A stretch of DNA of 64,000 nucleotides from Zhongshania antarctica (GCF_014202945.1 NZ_JACHHW010000003.1:310001-374000), one strand, 5' to 3'; shown: positions 51,801 through 60,272, counted from the stretch's first letter. Program-made: numbers and translations. The notes: generated by a model not told the origin, from the sequence alone.

Positions 51801-54584
51801 TTAGAGGCCGAGCAAGCCGCCTAGACCACTGAGCAAGTTCTCAAGTGCGGTAGGGGTCGTAGCTGGGTCTGCAATTATTCCCTCAGCGGCGGCAGCAATG
51901 GAATCTGCGAGTACAGTTGCTAGCGCTTGCGGGTCAAGACCCGCTAAGGCTTCTTGTAGTGCAGCAGGGTCAAGCTGATCGCCACCGGGTAGCCCGCTAA
52001 CAATACTGGTAATTGCGGCAATCGCGTCATCTGTCGGCAAGCCTTCGCCACCACCGCCGGTCAGGGTTGCAATCAGACCCTCGACGATTGCCTGAACACC
52101 ATCCAAGTCGCTTGGAATTGGCACTGGCAGTTGATCGGCGCCAGGAATGGCACTGAAATCGCCGGTCAGAATTGCATCAAGCAATGCATCAACAGGGATC
52201 TGGTTGACTAAGTCACCAACCGGTAGCGCAGATATTGCTGGGTCGCCTAAGTAGCCGAGATTAAACAAGGCTGGCAGCAACAGCTGGTTAGACAGGTCAT
52301 CATTAGCCGACAGCAGTGGATCAAAAATCTGGCAGGCAGAGCCGGCCTGACCTTGCAGTGCAATAGTGCCAGCGGGCTGAATTAGTACACTTGCGCCGTT
52401 TTTAGACAGTGGGTCAGCCTCAACTGCGGGGGCACCACCTTCGGCGGGTTTAGCTGGTGTATAGGCCTGGTTGTCATCTGCGTCGACATAAACCCGAATA
52501 CACATTGTTCCCAAGCGCGCATCACCTTGGGTAACCAGCAAGCCGTTTGTTTCGCCACTGAATTCAGCTGGCTTGCTTGAGGGTATTGGCAGTGGCTCAG
52601 TAATCGGCGCAACCACGCAGGTTTTGTTGGCGCTGTCATAGTAGCCAACATCGGCGGTGAAAATAACGGAGGGCAAATCCGTCACGTCTTTCAGGATGCT
52701 GAGGTCCGCGGGGTTGACGGTGTCAGGGTTTGTGCCGGCATCCACCGCGCTTTTCAGCAGGGCGTGGGCTTTGAACTGGCGACTGCCGGGTACCATGCTA
52801 AAGTCAAAACCGTTTTCTTGGCTTGCGCTAATGCTGTAGTTGCCGCTACCCAGGCAAGAGAACTGGTCGACAACCGCCGGCTGAGCAGGGTCGTCTTGTT
52901 GCTGCAGCAGGTACAGGGCAACCAGGCTGTCATCAATGACTTTTACCGTGACTTGGTCAGATTTCAGCGTTGAGTTTTTATAGGTTGCGGTTAAGGTCGA
53001 CTCTCCATTGACGATAGCGTTCGGTGTGGCGGGGCTAGCCTTGGTCATGACGTCTTGTACGGGGGCTACTTTCAGGATGGTCGGTGAGCCTACCGTCCAT
53101 TTTATGGTGCTGTCGCCGCAGCGGGCTTCAGGGATGGCAGGGTCAGCGTATTTACAAAAGGCAACGAAGCTCTGGTCCTTTTGAAGTAGGCTGTAATTGA
53201 TTTGATATTTTTTATCGGCGCTTGGGATGCCGACAGTGCCATTGTTATCTACCGGTCTAATGGTGATGGACTCCACTTCTGCGTCGCTCAGCATCAACCT
53301 TAGGTTGCCGGTGACGGTGCCGGTACTGCTATTTTTATAGCTGCCGGTCACCAAGCTATTGTTGTTGCTTGTGTCATTGCGCAGCTGGTTGTATGCGGCT
53401 TGTCCGATTAGGGTGGCGGTGCCAGCGGTAGTACTAAAGCTGCTGTTGCTATAGATTGCGGCCGGATTCGCTGACCAGCTCAAAACGCCAGCGCCACTGC
53501 ACTGGTAGCGACTAAAATTCGCGTTAACACTTTCTGTTTTATACTGTATTTTCGCAACCATTTGCAGCATTTCACCAGCCGGTACGGTTGCTTCGGTTAC
53601 GACGGTAGTGGCGCTATCTAAGCCATTGCAGCTGGTTGTCGCCACGATGTCTTGGTCCAATTCACCATTGCTTTTACATGTTAAAGCAGGAGGGTTGGTG
53701 ATTACGCACACATCAACGCTTTTAACTGTTGCGGGCACTATTTTTACGGTTTTAACTGCAAATGTTGGGGCGTTATTGTCAGTGACGTCATCGTAAAGTG
53801 TTTCGCATTCATCGTTAGGTGATATCGCACTAATGATAACGGTAATGGATTCTTGGCTATTGCTGCTATTAAAAGGGTTGCTAATGGTCGCCAAAGCCGA
53901 TGTCTGGCCCTCAGCGTAGTCTGCAAATGTAAAGAATGCCTTGTTTGCACAAAATTTCGCTTCGCCGGTACGGTTTTCGGGCTTAACGATATCTTTTAGT
54001 TTCTGCGAAAGCTCATAGCTTGCTTCTTCGGTTGCATTTGAGTCTTGCAGTGGGTCAAAAGGAATGATCTCGGGGCCATCTATAAACGGAGGGCCGACAC
54101 GTGTTGGTGGCACTACGATAAAGTCAGCGAAGCGACTATAAGTGACGCCTTTATAACGGTAAGTGCCTGTTAGTCTGAGGGTTTTTTTACCTGCCGGTTC
54201 GGCAAGAAACTCGGTGCTGAGGATGTCTTTTACGTTGCCCAAGCCGTTGATGTTGCGCACGGAGGCGGCTAAGCCTGCAATGGCAGGGTTGCCAATAGGA
54301 CCGGTAATTGTCCAGGTAGTGCCTTCGGTAACGTTGAGCTCGGGACCGAGATCACTCTCTACACCGTCGGTTTGCAGGCCAACCATGCGAGCGGAAATAC
54401 CGTCGGCCACTTTGTTTGTGCCTAAACCGGCTAATTCATCACCAAAGGGTAAATCGACACGCAGCGAGACTGGATCAAGCGATGGGCTAGGACGATCCGG
54501 GCTGCGGGCGTCACCGCCACCACCACAGGCAACGAGCACGCTCGTTACAAGTGCTAACGATATGCTTAGTAGTTTCGTATTCAT
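51801..54584 (-). CDS. Large surface lipoprotein, unknown function
   Basis: A 927-aa predicted lipoprotein: the lipobox is LVAC with Cys20, followed by a GGGG linker. The N-terminal third resembles bacterial Ig-like (BIG2) modules (GTTWTITGP, LRLTGTYRYKGVTYS). The middle part has paired cysteines in several modules. From about residue 770 to the end the chain is Leu/Gly/Ala/Pro-rich and almost devoid of charge beyond Asp and Glu (repeated LPVGDL, IPGADQLP, GLPGGDQLDP patterns). GGAGGGG precedes the ATG. No family is recognised for the whole; the role may be structural or adhesive at the surface. Confidence 0.82.
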   Translation of the reverse strand: MNTKLLSISLALVTSVLVACGGGGDARSPDRPSPSLDPVSLRVDLPFGDELAGLGTNKVADGISARMVGLQTDGVESDLGPELNVTEGTTWTITGPIGNPAIAGLAASVRNINGLGNVKDILSTEFLAEPAGKKTLRLTGTYRYKGVTYSRFADFIVVPPTRVGPPFIDGPEIIPFDPLQDSNATEEASYELSQKLKDIVKPENRTGEAKFCANKAFFTFADYAEGQTSALATISNPFNSSNSQESITVIISAISPNDECETLYDDVTDNNAPTFAVKTVKIVPATVKSVDVCVITNPPALTCKSNGELDQDIVATTSCNGLDSATTVVTEATVPAGEMLQMVAKIQYKTESVNANFSRYQCSGAGVLSWSANPAAIYSNSSFSTTAGTATLIGQAAYNQLRNDTSNNNSLVTGSYKNSSTGTVTGNLRLMLSDAEVESITIRPVDNNGTVGIPSADKKYQINYSLLQKDQSFVAFCKYADPAIPEARCGDSTIKWTVGSPTILKVAPVQDVMTKASPATPNAIVNGESTLTATYKNSTLKSDQVTVKVIDDSLVALYLLQQQDDPAQPAVVDQFSCLGSGNYSISASQENGFDFSMVPGSRQFKAHALLKSAVDAGTNPDTVNPADLSILKDVTDLPSVIFTADVGYYDSANKTCVVAPITEPLPIPSSKPAEFSGETNGLLVTQGDARLGTMCIRVYVDADDNQAYTPAKPAEGGAPAVEADPLSKNGASVLIQPAGTIALQGQAGSACQIFDPLLSANDDLSNQLLLPALFNLGYLGDPAISALPVGDLVNQIPVDALLDAILTGDFSAIPGADQLPVPIPSDLDGVQAIVEGLIATLTGGGGEGLPTDDAIAAITSIVSGLPGGDQLDPAALQEALAGLDPQALATVLADSIAAAAEGIIADPATTPTALENLLSGLGGLLGL

Positions 54585-54821
54585 TTATTCCCCTCCGGGA
54601 GAACCCTGCTTAATACACGATTGCGAACGATCAAATTTTAGATCTACGTAGTGTCACGGATGTGATTGTTAAAAACAACACTATGCGCAGCTAGGTTTTG
54701 ATGTTAGCGCGAAAAATGTGAAAATTTCTGTGAATCAGTCGTAAATGAGGTGATCAAGTGTGGTGCAAGGAGGGGTTTTAATGAAAAAGACTGGAAAATC
54801 CCTCCCTTACGGGTGTCTCCG

Positions 54822-54837
54822 TGGATTAAAGATTGTA
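54822..54837. repeat. TnsB-site-like direct repeat 1
   Basis: TGGATTAAAGATTGTA, eight bases inside the TGT at 54814. It matches repeat 2 at 15 of 16 positions; similarity continues into the following T-rich bases. Confidence 0.6.
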
Positions 54838-54888
54838 GTTTTGTGAGCGCTAAGTTTTTGATTTTACGGTGGTCGAAAAATGATCAAT

Positions 54889-54904
54889 TGGATTAAAGAA
54901 TGTA
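54889..54904. repeat. TnsB-site-like direct repeat 2
   Basis: TGGATTAAAGAATGTA in the same orientation as repeat 1 and 67 bp further in. No third clear copy was found before the first cargo gene. Confidence 0.6.
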
Positions 54905-55001
54905 TATTTTCATAAAGTCCTTTTATTTCAATTGGTTAGGTTGTTTCTGAGGTCGAAGGTTGGTGTTGGCTGTGTGACAAATTTTCTGGGTGTTCATAAC
55001 G

Positions 55002-55745
55002 TCATTTTTCGTGCTTTTTACACCGTCCAGGTGCCGATATTGAGGTGCCGCTAAGCAAGCAAAACTCACACATCTTCGAAAGCTTTGCGGCTCTTTCTGA
55101 GATAGCATTAGCGATCTTTGAAGTTATGTTTCCCTTGCCAGCTATTTCTAATTCGCCATCTCGAGATCGTATGCTTGATGGAGAGAAGCCCATTTCAATC
55201 AGGTCATGTGCAAGCTGAGTTACTGAATTCTCCCAGCCGGGGCCAACATCAATAATGTAGTCCTCTAAATCGATGGTGCGCATTTCAATGTGATCGACGA
55301 TTGAGGGCCAATTTGGAAATTGCTGGCTTCCAAAGTGCAGTAGTTCACCGGAAAACCTCTCCTGTCCTCTGCCATCCAGTTGGTCATCTACTAAAAAGTC
55401 ACCATGGCTTAAATGCTTGTGAGGACTAAGTATCAGTCGATGGGCGGCGTCGAGCCCTAAATGCCGCTCGACCCAAAGTCGTTTTTCAGTGTAGCTGTGC
55501 GGGTTAAATACCGAGGGAGCCGAAAGAATGTAAACATCGAGCTTGGGGTTTGCCGACAGTGTATGGAACCCTTCGATTGCGCCATCCATTGGCGCTAGAT
55601 TTAGAAATGTCTCTGGGACGCTATGAGGGTATTCAATCTCCGGATGTCTCTCTTTTGACTCGTTGTACATCTGAGCGAAGTTGCAGAGCACGTCATCCAT
55701 ATCAACGTAAACGATTTTTGGCTCGTGTGAGGCTTCATCCCGCAT
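55002..55745 (-). CDS. 5'(3')-deoxyribonucleotidase-like HAD protein with C-terminal extension
   Basis: A 247-aa protein whose first 160 residues match NT5C-type HAD deoxyribonucleotidases. It has the nucleophile motif VYVDMDDVLCNF, a YILSAPS second motif, HKHLSHGDFLVDDQ and the later acidic loop. These enzymes dephosphorylate deoxynucleoside monophosphates. A C-terminal part of about 85 residues follows, ending in a possible zinc site (CEFC, then CKKH). That extension is not part of the usual domain. GAGAGA precedes the ATG. It is the first gene inside the putative transposon end. Confidence 0.78.
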   Translation of the reverse strand: MRDEASHEPKIVYVDMDDVLCNFAQMYNESKERHPEIEYPHSVPETFLNLAPMDGAIEGFHTLSANPKLDVYILSAPSVFNPHSYTEKRLWVERHLGLDAAHRLILSPHKHLSHGDFLVDDQLDGRGQERFSGELLHFGSQQFPNWPSIVDHIEMRTIDLEDYIIDVGPGWENSVTQLAHDLIEMGFSPSSIRSRDGELEIAGKGNITSKIANAISERAAKLSKMCEFCLLSGTSISAPGRCKKHEK

Positions 55746-56153
55746 AGTAATCTCTCTTTATATGCAATTTGAGATGAAATAACCTTAGCTTAAATTGGAT
55801 TTTAAATAAACTAACTTATTGATTTTAAAGCAAAAATACTTATTATTTCGAAAATTAAATATACTCACTTAGCTGCGCCGTAATAATCGGAACGTTAGAG
55901 TTGTAGTTCAACGCGGGTGCATAGCGGCGTGCAATAGTTCGGTTAATCACTTTTGCAAGGTCACTTTATGGAGCAGAGGTAGTCGGTTTCGGTCAAGCAG
56001 GTCAAGCAAGCTGGAGTGGTTGGAACCGTATGAAATTAGGTTCTGAAACGTAATTTTATTAGGATTTTAAAGGTGCGATGTAATATATTAATTAGTCTGA
56101 TTCAGATTCCCTGCCTGATGAAATACGCCAAATGGATATTGAAGCGACATTAA
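55746..56153. other. AT-rich intergenic region in cargo
   Basis: About 400 bp with no convincing reading frame, hairpin or known RNA. It separates divergent cargo genes and must contain promoters for both. The only visible oddity is a short repeat, GGTCAAGCAGGTCAAGCAAGC-like, near 55996-56015. Confidence 0.5.
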
Positions 56154-56582
56154 ATGGATTATTTGAAAGTTTTGCGATTATCACTCCTGTTCTTAGGTAA
56201 AAGTCTGCTGGCCGTATCTGGTGCGTGCATATTGTCTTTCATGCTTGTAGGTATGTTCGAAGGCACGGCAAGTATCACTGAGTTATCCATTTTAGAGCTG
56301 CTTTTCAGTGCAGTCCTGTGCTTTTTTGTATATCGCCACTGCAAAAACTCGATGATCGTGGGTCTCAAATGGCACCGTATCTTATATTTGCCACTGAGTA
56401 ACTGCGGATACCTGTTGCCATTTTGGATCATTTTTATGGGAAGGCGTGAAGTTAATGCTGAAGCGGTTATGGGGCAGCTTTTTGGTTTCGGGTTAATATT
56501 GTTTAATATCTATACTGCGACGCCGCGATTAGCATCCGATCAGGGCACTATACCCTTGGAACCAGAGGAAAAGACGTCGTGA
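56154..56582 (+). CDS. Small integral membrane protein, unknown
   Basis: A 142-aa protein with about four hydrophobic segments: LFLGKSLLAVSGACILSFML, ILELLFSAVLCFFVY, ILYLPLSNCGYLLPFWIIFMG and LFGFGLILFNIYTA. No family is recognised. It overlaps the next gene by 4 bp (GTGA), so it is translationally coupled to the Rap1a-like protein. There is no clear ribosome site of its own. Membrane location is well supported; function is not known. Confidence 0.65.
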   Translation: MDYLKVLRLSLLFLGKSLLAVSGACILSFMLVGMFEGTASITELSILELLFSAVLCFFVYRHCKNSMIVGLKWHRILYLPLSNCGYLLPFWIIFMGRREVNAEAVMGQLFGFGLILFNIYTATPRLASDQGTIPLEPEEKTS

Positions 56583-56938
56583 TTCGGAAAAGTATCATTG
56601 TGTTGTTGTTAGTCGTACCGCTCATGAATAGTGCGTCAGCCGCCGTTGATGGCGCGACATTGATTGCGGCTTGCAAAGAGTACGTCGCAATTTATGACCG
56701 ACGGGGGGAGCGACGTTTTTTGGCTGGGATAGCTACATCGACTGCGGAGGCTATGAGGGCTGGCCTTTGCAGAGGGATGCTGGAAGAGCATGCAGGACAT
56801 AGCCGTCGTTTCGGTGGCCGCAGCCTCTGTGATGAACAGTGGTATGAGCAAGCCACTTTTATTGTAAATCAAAATGCGGATGACGTTGCTGTAAGTAGCG
56901 AACGACTGCTAGATGACGCTTGTTATGATCGATCTTGA
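56579..56938 (+). CDS. Rap1a/Tai-like exported protein (tentative)
   Basis: A 119-aa protein with a signal peptide (IIVLLLVVPLMNSASA) and four cysteines in the mature part, in a pattern close to Rap1a/Tai immunity proteins of type VI effectors (AGLCRGMLEE, a second Cys in RSLCDEQW, and a final DACYDRS). Rap1a proteins neutralise amidase effectors in the periplasm; no effector is visible here. The start is GTG, overlapping the membrane-protein gene. The next gene overlaps its 3' end by up to 26 bp. Family call is from pattern only. Confidence 0.55.
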   Translation: MIRKSIIVLLLVVPLMNSASAAVDGATLIAACKEYVAIYDRRGERRFLAGIATSTAEAMRAGLCRGMLEEHAGHSRRFGGRSLCDEQWYEQATFIVNQNADDVAVSSERLLDDACYDRS

Positions 56939-57590
56939 CCGAGGAATCACCGCGGGCCAAGCGATCGACATGCTCTTTGGTATCAAGCTGTCAAAGCACC
57001 GAGGGCTAAAAGATAAAGTTAGTTCCCTTATGCGAAACGGGTTAGTCGATTATAAGGCCCAATTAGTGGTTGATCGAAGCTCTAACCGCGTGTATCACGA
57101 TCAATACACTACCTTACATAATGCGGTGCTTATCCAAGCTTTATTAACTGACCCCAAAAAAGTTAAACAAGTATTTGACGACGATAAATACCGCCATGAG
57201 ATTGCAGGGGTATTTAATGGCCTGCTCTTGGAGCGTCGTTCAATAGTTGGCATATCCTTGATAAAGCCTGAGGTGCTGCGTTTTTTAGATGCTTTATCTA
57301 GCGATTGTAACCTCCGTGAAGAGAAACTGGCCAACCCCTTCGAAACTTTGCCGCAGATAATATTTGGTACTTCCGTCGACCTACTTCAAACAGTGCTCGC
57401 GCAAAATGTAAGTCAAGAGAGCGGCGATGCCATGATGGCCCATTACCTGAATGGCGATCTGCAAGAGGCTGTCGATGCGTCTGCGAAAATTAGTAGTTCA
57501 AACCCGTATTTGCAGCAACTAACTAACCATATCCAGCGGGAGTACCGTAATGCTTGCGAGTTTGAGAATTTATTGGATTTTTTAGAATAA
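56913..57590 (+). CDS. Unknown 225-aa cargo protein
   Basis: A soluble, mostly helical protein with no recognised domain and no signal peptide. It may start at 56913 or at an ATG at 56925; both fall inside the end of the Rap1a-like gene. Notable features are a basic early segment (LSKHRGLKDKVSSLMR), a central LLLERRSIVGISLIKPEV stretch and an acidic end (EFENLLDFLE). Overlaps suggest one three-gene transcript from 56154. It could be an effector, regulator or partner; nothing in the sequence decides. Confidence 0.6.
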   Translation: MTLVMIDLDRGITAGQAIDMLFGIKLSKHRGLKDKVSSLMRNGLVDYKAQLVVDRSSNRVYHDQYTTLHNAVLIQALLTDPKKVKQVFDDDKYRHEIAGVFNGLLLERRSIVGISLIKPEVLRFLDALSSDCNLREEKLANPFETLPQIIFGTSVDLLQTVLAQNVSQESGDAMMAHYLNGDLQEAVDASAKISSSNPYLQQLTNHIQREYRNACEFENLLDFLE

Positions 57591-57653
57591 GCGCTTTTTA
57601 GTGCAATGCACCTCGGCAGACTGTCTCCAACGCCACGAAATGGAGATAAAAGA

Positions 57654-57920
57654 ATGCCGTCAATACACCATATACTCAAAAACTGCCCTCATGAGGTGCC
57701 AACGCGGCATCTTGAACGCGCTCAAAAGCTGCATCGTCAGCTTATGGATGGAACTCCTGCTGCTAACTTAGGTGGCTGCCGAGTTAAACAGACCCCCGAT
57801 ATTATTCGGTTCAAAATCGGTCGTGACTGGCGACTCCTTTACCGGAAATATGGCGCATTGCTGCAGCCGTATTGTCTAGTATCTCGCCAGAACTTTGAGC
57901 ATGTCATCAAGCGAAGGTGA
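57654..57920 (+). CDS. ParE/RelE-fold toxin-like protein
   Basis: An 88-aa protein whose end reads like the RelE/ParE fold: LGGCRVKQTPDIIRFKIGRDW, RLLYRKYG, then a closing strand before FEHVIKRR. In that superfamily such proteins cut mRNA on ribosomes or poison gyrase and pair with a small antitoxin. No antitoxin-like frame is seen immediately beside it. The ATG at 57654 is preceded by GGAG; an earlier in-frame ATG at 57606 is less likely. It could also be a solitary non-toxic member. Confidence 0.6.
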   Translation: MPSIHHILKNCPHEVPTRHLERAQKLHRQLMDGTPAANLGGCRVKQTPDIIRFKIGRDWRLLYRKYGALLQPYCLVSRQNFEHVIKRR

Positions 57921-57969
57921 GCACTCTATTACAGAGTGCATTTAAATCCAACCTATAGGGAATATCGAA

Positions 57970-58485
57970 ATGATGACTTTAAATCGTGTAGAAGTACTAC
58001 CCGCTAATGCCGTGATGCTTGGCGAAAATACATTGCTAAGTTTCGAGGTTCAGTGCCTGAATTTTGAACGCCTAAAGCACAAAATGACGCAAACCGCTGA
58101 AAGTGAAATTTCGGAGGAGGCGTGGGACTTGGCGGAAAAAGAGTACCGTCGTTTTTTGACGTTAAAACAGCTCTACCCAGGCGTTTCGTTAGTGCCGAGC
58201 AAGCAGGTGGATCAAATTTGGCATGCGCATATTCTCGATACCCGTGCATATCGTGATGACTGTAATGCTGTTTTCGGGCGTTTCATTGATCATTATCCCT
58301 ATTTTGGAATTTACGGTGACGACGACTCTCGCGCCTTAAACACTGCCTTTAATGAAACGGTGGCTCTCTATGAAAGCCATTTCGGGCCATATCCAGCGGA
58401 GAAAAATCCGATGCGCTGTGGTGATGATCATGCATGCCATGCTCCGAGCGAATGCGCGTGTCGTGTCCCAACGGCATGTAAATAG
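57970..58485 (+). CDS. Glycine-rich-domain-containing (GRDP-like) protein
   Basis: A 171-aa protein with the signature of the GRDP/DUF1399-like family: a W-to-Y core EEAWDLAEKEYRRFLTLKQLYPG followed by SKQVDQIWHAHILDTRAY and FGRFIDHYPYFG. The family is of unknown function; its WHxH-like motif suggests metal binding. The C-terminus is Cys-rich (CGDDHACH, CACRVPTACK). AGGGAA precedes the ATG. It is followed 11 bp later by a small gene with a strong ribosome site, so the two are probably co-translated. Confidence 0.72.
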   Translation: MMTLNRVEVLPANAVMLGENTLLSFEVQCLNFERLKHKMTQTAESEISEEAWDLAEKEYRRFLTLKQLYPGVSLVPSKQVDQIWHAHILDTRAYRDDCNAVFGRFIDHYPYFGIYGDDDSRALNTAFNETVALYESHFGPYPAEKNPMRCGDDHACHAPSECACRVPTACK

Positions 58486-58496
58486 GAGGCTATATC

Positions 58497-58769
58497 ATGG
58501 TGTTTATCAAAATTGAATTGTCAGAAGATGTGGTTTGGACTGAGCTGCTGCCAGATGGCACGTATGCAAAGACTACTGAAGGCGAAATATATTTGTCGTC
58601 AAATCATATTCCTTACCTGGTTGTTGAAAATAAAAGCTTGTCAATTTGTGTGGTTGCGACCGGTATGGGTGCAAATAATAAGACCACGGATCACTTTGAT
58701 CTGTCATTTAGCCATACGGGAATGGGGGAGTACCAACGTATAAAACGCGATTTATTAGGAGGGCAGTGA
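58497..58769 (+). CDS. Small unknown protein coupled to GRDP-like gene
   Basis: A 90-aa soluble protein, beta-rich by appearance (VFIKIELSEDVVWTELL; LVVENKSLSICVVATGMG). No family is recognised. AGGAGG lies 7 bp before the ATG and overlaps the previous stop codon, a very strong coupling. It ends at a terminator. It may be a partner of the GRDP-like protein. Confidence 0.65.
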   Translation: MVFIKIELSEDVVWTELLPDGTYAKTTEGEIYLSSNHIPYLVVENKSLSICVVATGMGANNKTTDHFDLSFSHTGMGEYQRIKRDLLGGQ

Positions 58770-58856
58770 GTGGTAGGTGTCCGGATTGCACTCAAAGTGC
58801 CGGGCACCGCTTATACTGTATAAGCGGCTCTATCGTTACTAGTTGTGCTGCTAAAT

Positions 58857-58890
58857 AAATGTATGGCTATCAATTGGTAGCCATACATTT
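58857..58890. terminator. Bidirectional terminator hairpin
   Basis: A perfect 13-bp stem (AAATGTATGGCTA with TAGCCATACATTT, 8-nt loop) lies between convergent cargo genes. A second hairpin just upstream pairs CCGCTTATA (58807-58815) with TATAAGCGG (58819-58827). Confidence 0.8.
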
Positions 58891-58902
58891 GCCTTCGTTT
58901 AT

Positions 58903-59712
58903 TTATGGATTGTAGCCAATACCCACTCTCCCTTCAATTTCAGCGTCAGCCGCTTCCTGTCCAAAGGGGAACTGTAAGACAATATCGTCTTTATGGGTCA
59001 ATAGGTCATGGAAATAAATATTGTAGAGCGTTGTATATGCAATCCGATTTTGGTGGTTCAAAGGTACCCCTCTTGGTGATTCACCAAACCCTTCATAGTG
59101 TAGGTTCTTTCCAAGTGCATGAAAAATTTCATGGATAACCAAACCAAGACTGACTGTACAGCTACGCCCTTCCACAGTTGGAGAGCCAATATTAACGCTA
59201 AGAGCAACCTGAGGCGCACCTGTTTCATCATACCAGTCAGGCTCATAGCTTACACTGCTATCTTTTGCTCCAACATGCCCGCAGTTGATCCCGTCCGCTT
59301 CATCACCAGGCCCTCGTGCAGTACCCTCACGGAAAATTAGACCGTAATTAATGCTTGCAGGATCTACCCCAACTAAGCTTTCTCTATCGAAAAGCTGGCG
59401 ACCTAACTTCTCCTCAATAATATCGAGAGCCTCCTCTACAAAAGAGACACCATTTATTTGCACCGGGATAAATTTATTTGATGCAGGGTCTACATCCCAT
59501 CGCTTCACCCTGTCGGTTACTGCTCCAAACGTTTCTGATTTAACTTTCGCATAATTAGTTGTCATGCTAATGTCAGTTGCACGTACAGCATCGCCGACAT
59601 TGTCCCAAGTTGGATCAGGATCCCAAAGTTTACGACCTGAATCGTCACCCCCGCAAGCAACAAGCAGAAATAATGCTGATCCGGTTAACAGTTTAGATAA
59701 AATACGAATCAT
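58903..59712 (-). CDS. Metzincin-motif lipoprotein (putative metalloprotease)
   Basis: A 269-aa predicted lipoprotein: lipobox LVAC with Cys20, then GGDDSG. The zinc motif is HEIFHALGKNLH, an exact HExxHxxGxxH metzincin signature (His194, Glu195, His198, Gly201, His205), followed by YEGFG. Two conserved-looking cysteines precede it (GINCGH and GRSCT). It probably acts at the periplasmic face or cell surface. It starts 2 bp after the stop of the exported protein gene upstream, so they form an operon. No known protease family is identified beyond the motif. Confidence 0.75.
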   Translation of the reverse strand: MIRILSKLLTGSALFLLVACGGDDSGRKLWDPDPTWDNVGDAVRATDISMTTNYAKVKSETFGAVTDRVKRWDVDPASNKFIPVQINGVSFVEEALDIIEEKLGRQLFDRESLVGVDPASINYGLIFREGTARGPGDEADGINCGHVGAKDSSVSYEPDWYDETGAPQVALSVNIGSPTVEGRSCTVSLGLVIHEIFHALGKNLHYEGFGESPRGVPLNHQNRIAYTTLYNIYFHDLLTHKDDIVLQFPFGQEAADAEIEGRVGIGYNP

Positions 59713-59714
59713 GA

Positions 59715-60212
59715 TTAATATACCTCTTTCACGGAGTTGACTAGGTCTTTGTATCTTTCTGATCCAGTAAACAGCCCATAAGCTTTCTGGCCTGATTTCA
59801 TTAAGAAGATCTCCGCTTCAATCATTCGAGACAGACCAAGTGTCGACACCAGCGTCTTATAAACCTGGCGAGGTTTGGCGGTGTAATAGCCAGCCATCAC
59901 ATTTCTGTATGCACTATAGTAAATATAATCTTCGACATCTTGGCTCGCATCGTATGCAGGGATTTCATACAGGCTCACACCAGGAATCAACGCATTATAT
60001 GAGACGCATCCCATGACATTTGAAACCTCGCAGGACTTCGTAGGAATTTCTCCGTCATAAGGCCCATCATAAATTTGCACACCAAGGCGATCTGCAACCA
60101 GCGAGACCTGATCGATAGAATGCGTTTTTGCAAGTGATTCAGCACTGATGAAATCACCAGCTGATGTAGTAAGAGAGGTTAATACCCCCAAAAATAATAG
60201 TGTTTTTTTCAT
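59715..60212 (-). CDS. Exported protein of unknown function, operon partner
   Basis: A protein of about 165 aa starting MKKTLLFLGVLTSLTTSA, a signal peptide with cleavage before GDF. Two cysteines (KSCEVSNVMGC) and many tyrosines follow; no family is recognised. The ATG at 60212 fits the signal peptide and follows AGGA at long spacing. It lies directly upstream of the metzincin lipoprotein gene with a 2-bp gap, so it may be its inhibitor, substrate or chaperone. Confidence 0.65.
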   Translation of the reverse strand: MKKTLLFLGVLTSLTTSAGDFISAESLAKTHSIDQVSLVADRLGVQIYDGPYDGEIPTKSCEVSNVMGCVSYNALIPGVSLYEIPAYDASQDVEDYIYYSAYRNVMAGYYTAKPRQVYKTLVSTLGLSRMIEAEIFLMKSGQKAYGLFTGSERYKDLVNSVKEVY

Positions 60213-60272
60213 GTTTTTAGCTGTTCCTAATATTTGCAAGCTGTGTTGGACTTCCTTGGCTACTATAGACAC

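Noticed and set aside
55746-55870. AT-rich stretch with repeated ATTTTAAA as further TnsB sites
   Set aside because: Similarity to the repeats at 54822 and 54889 is limited to a few bases in very AT-rich sequence.
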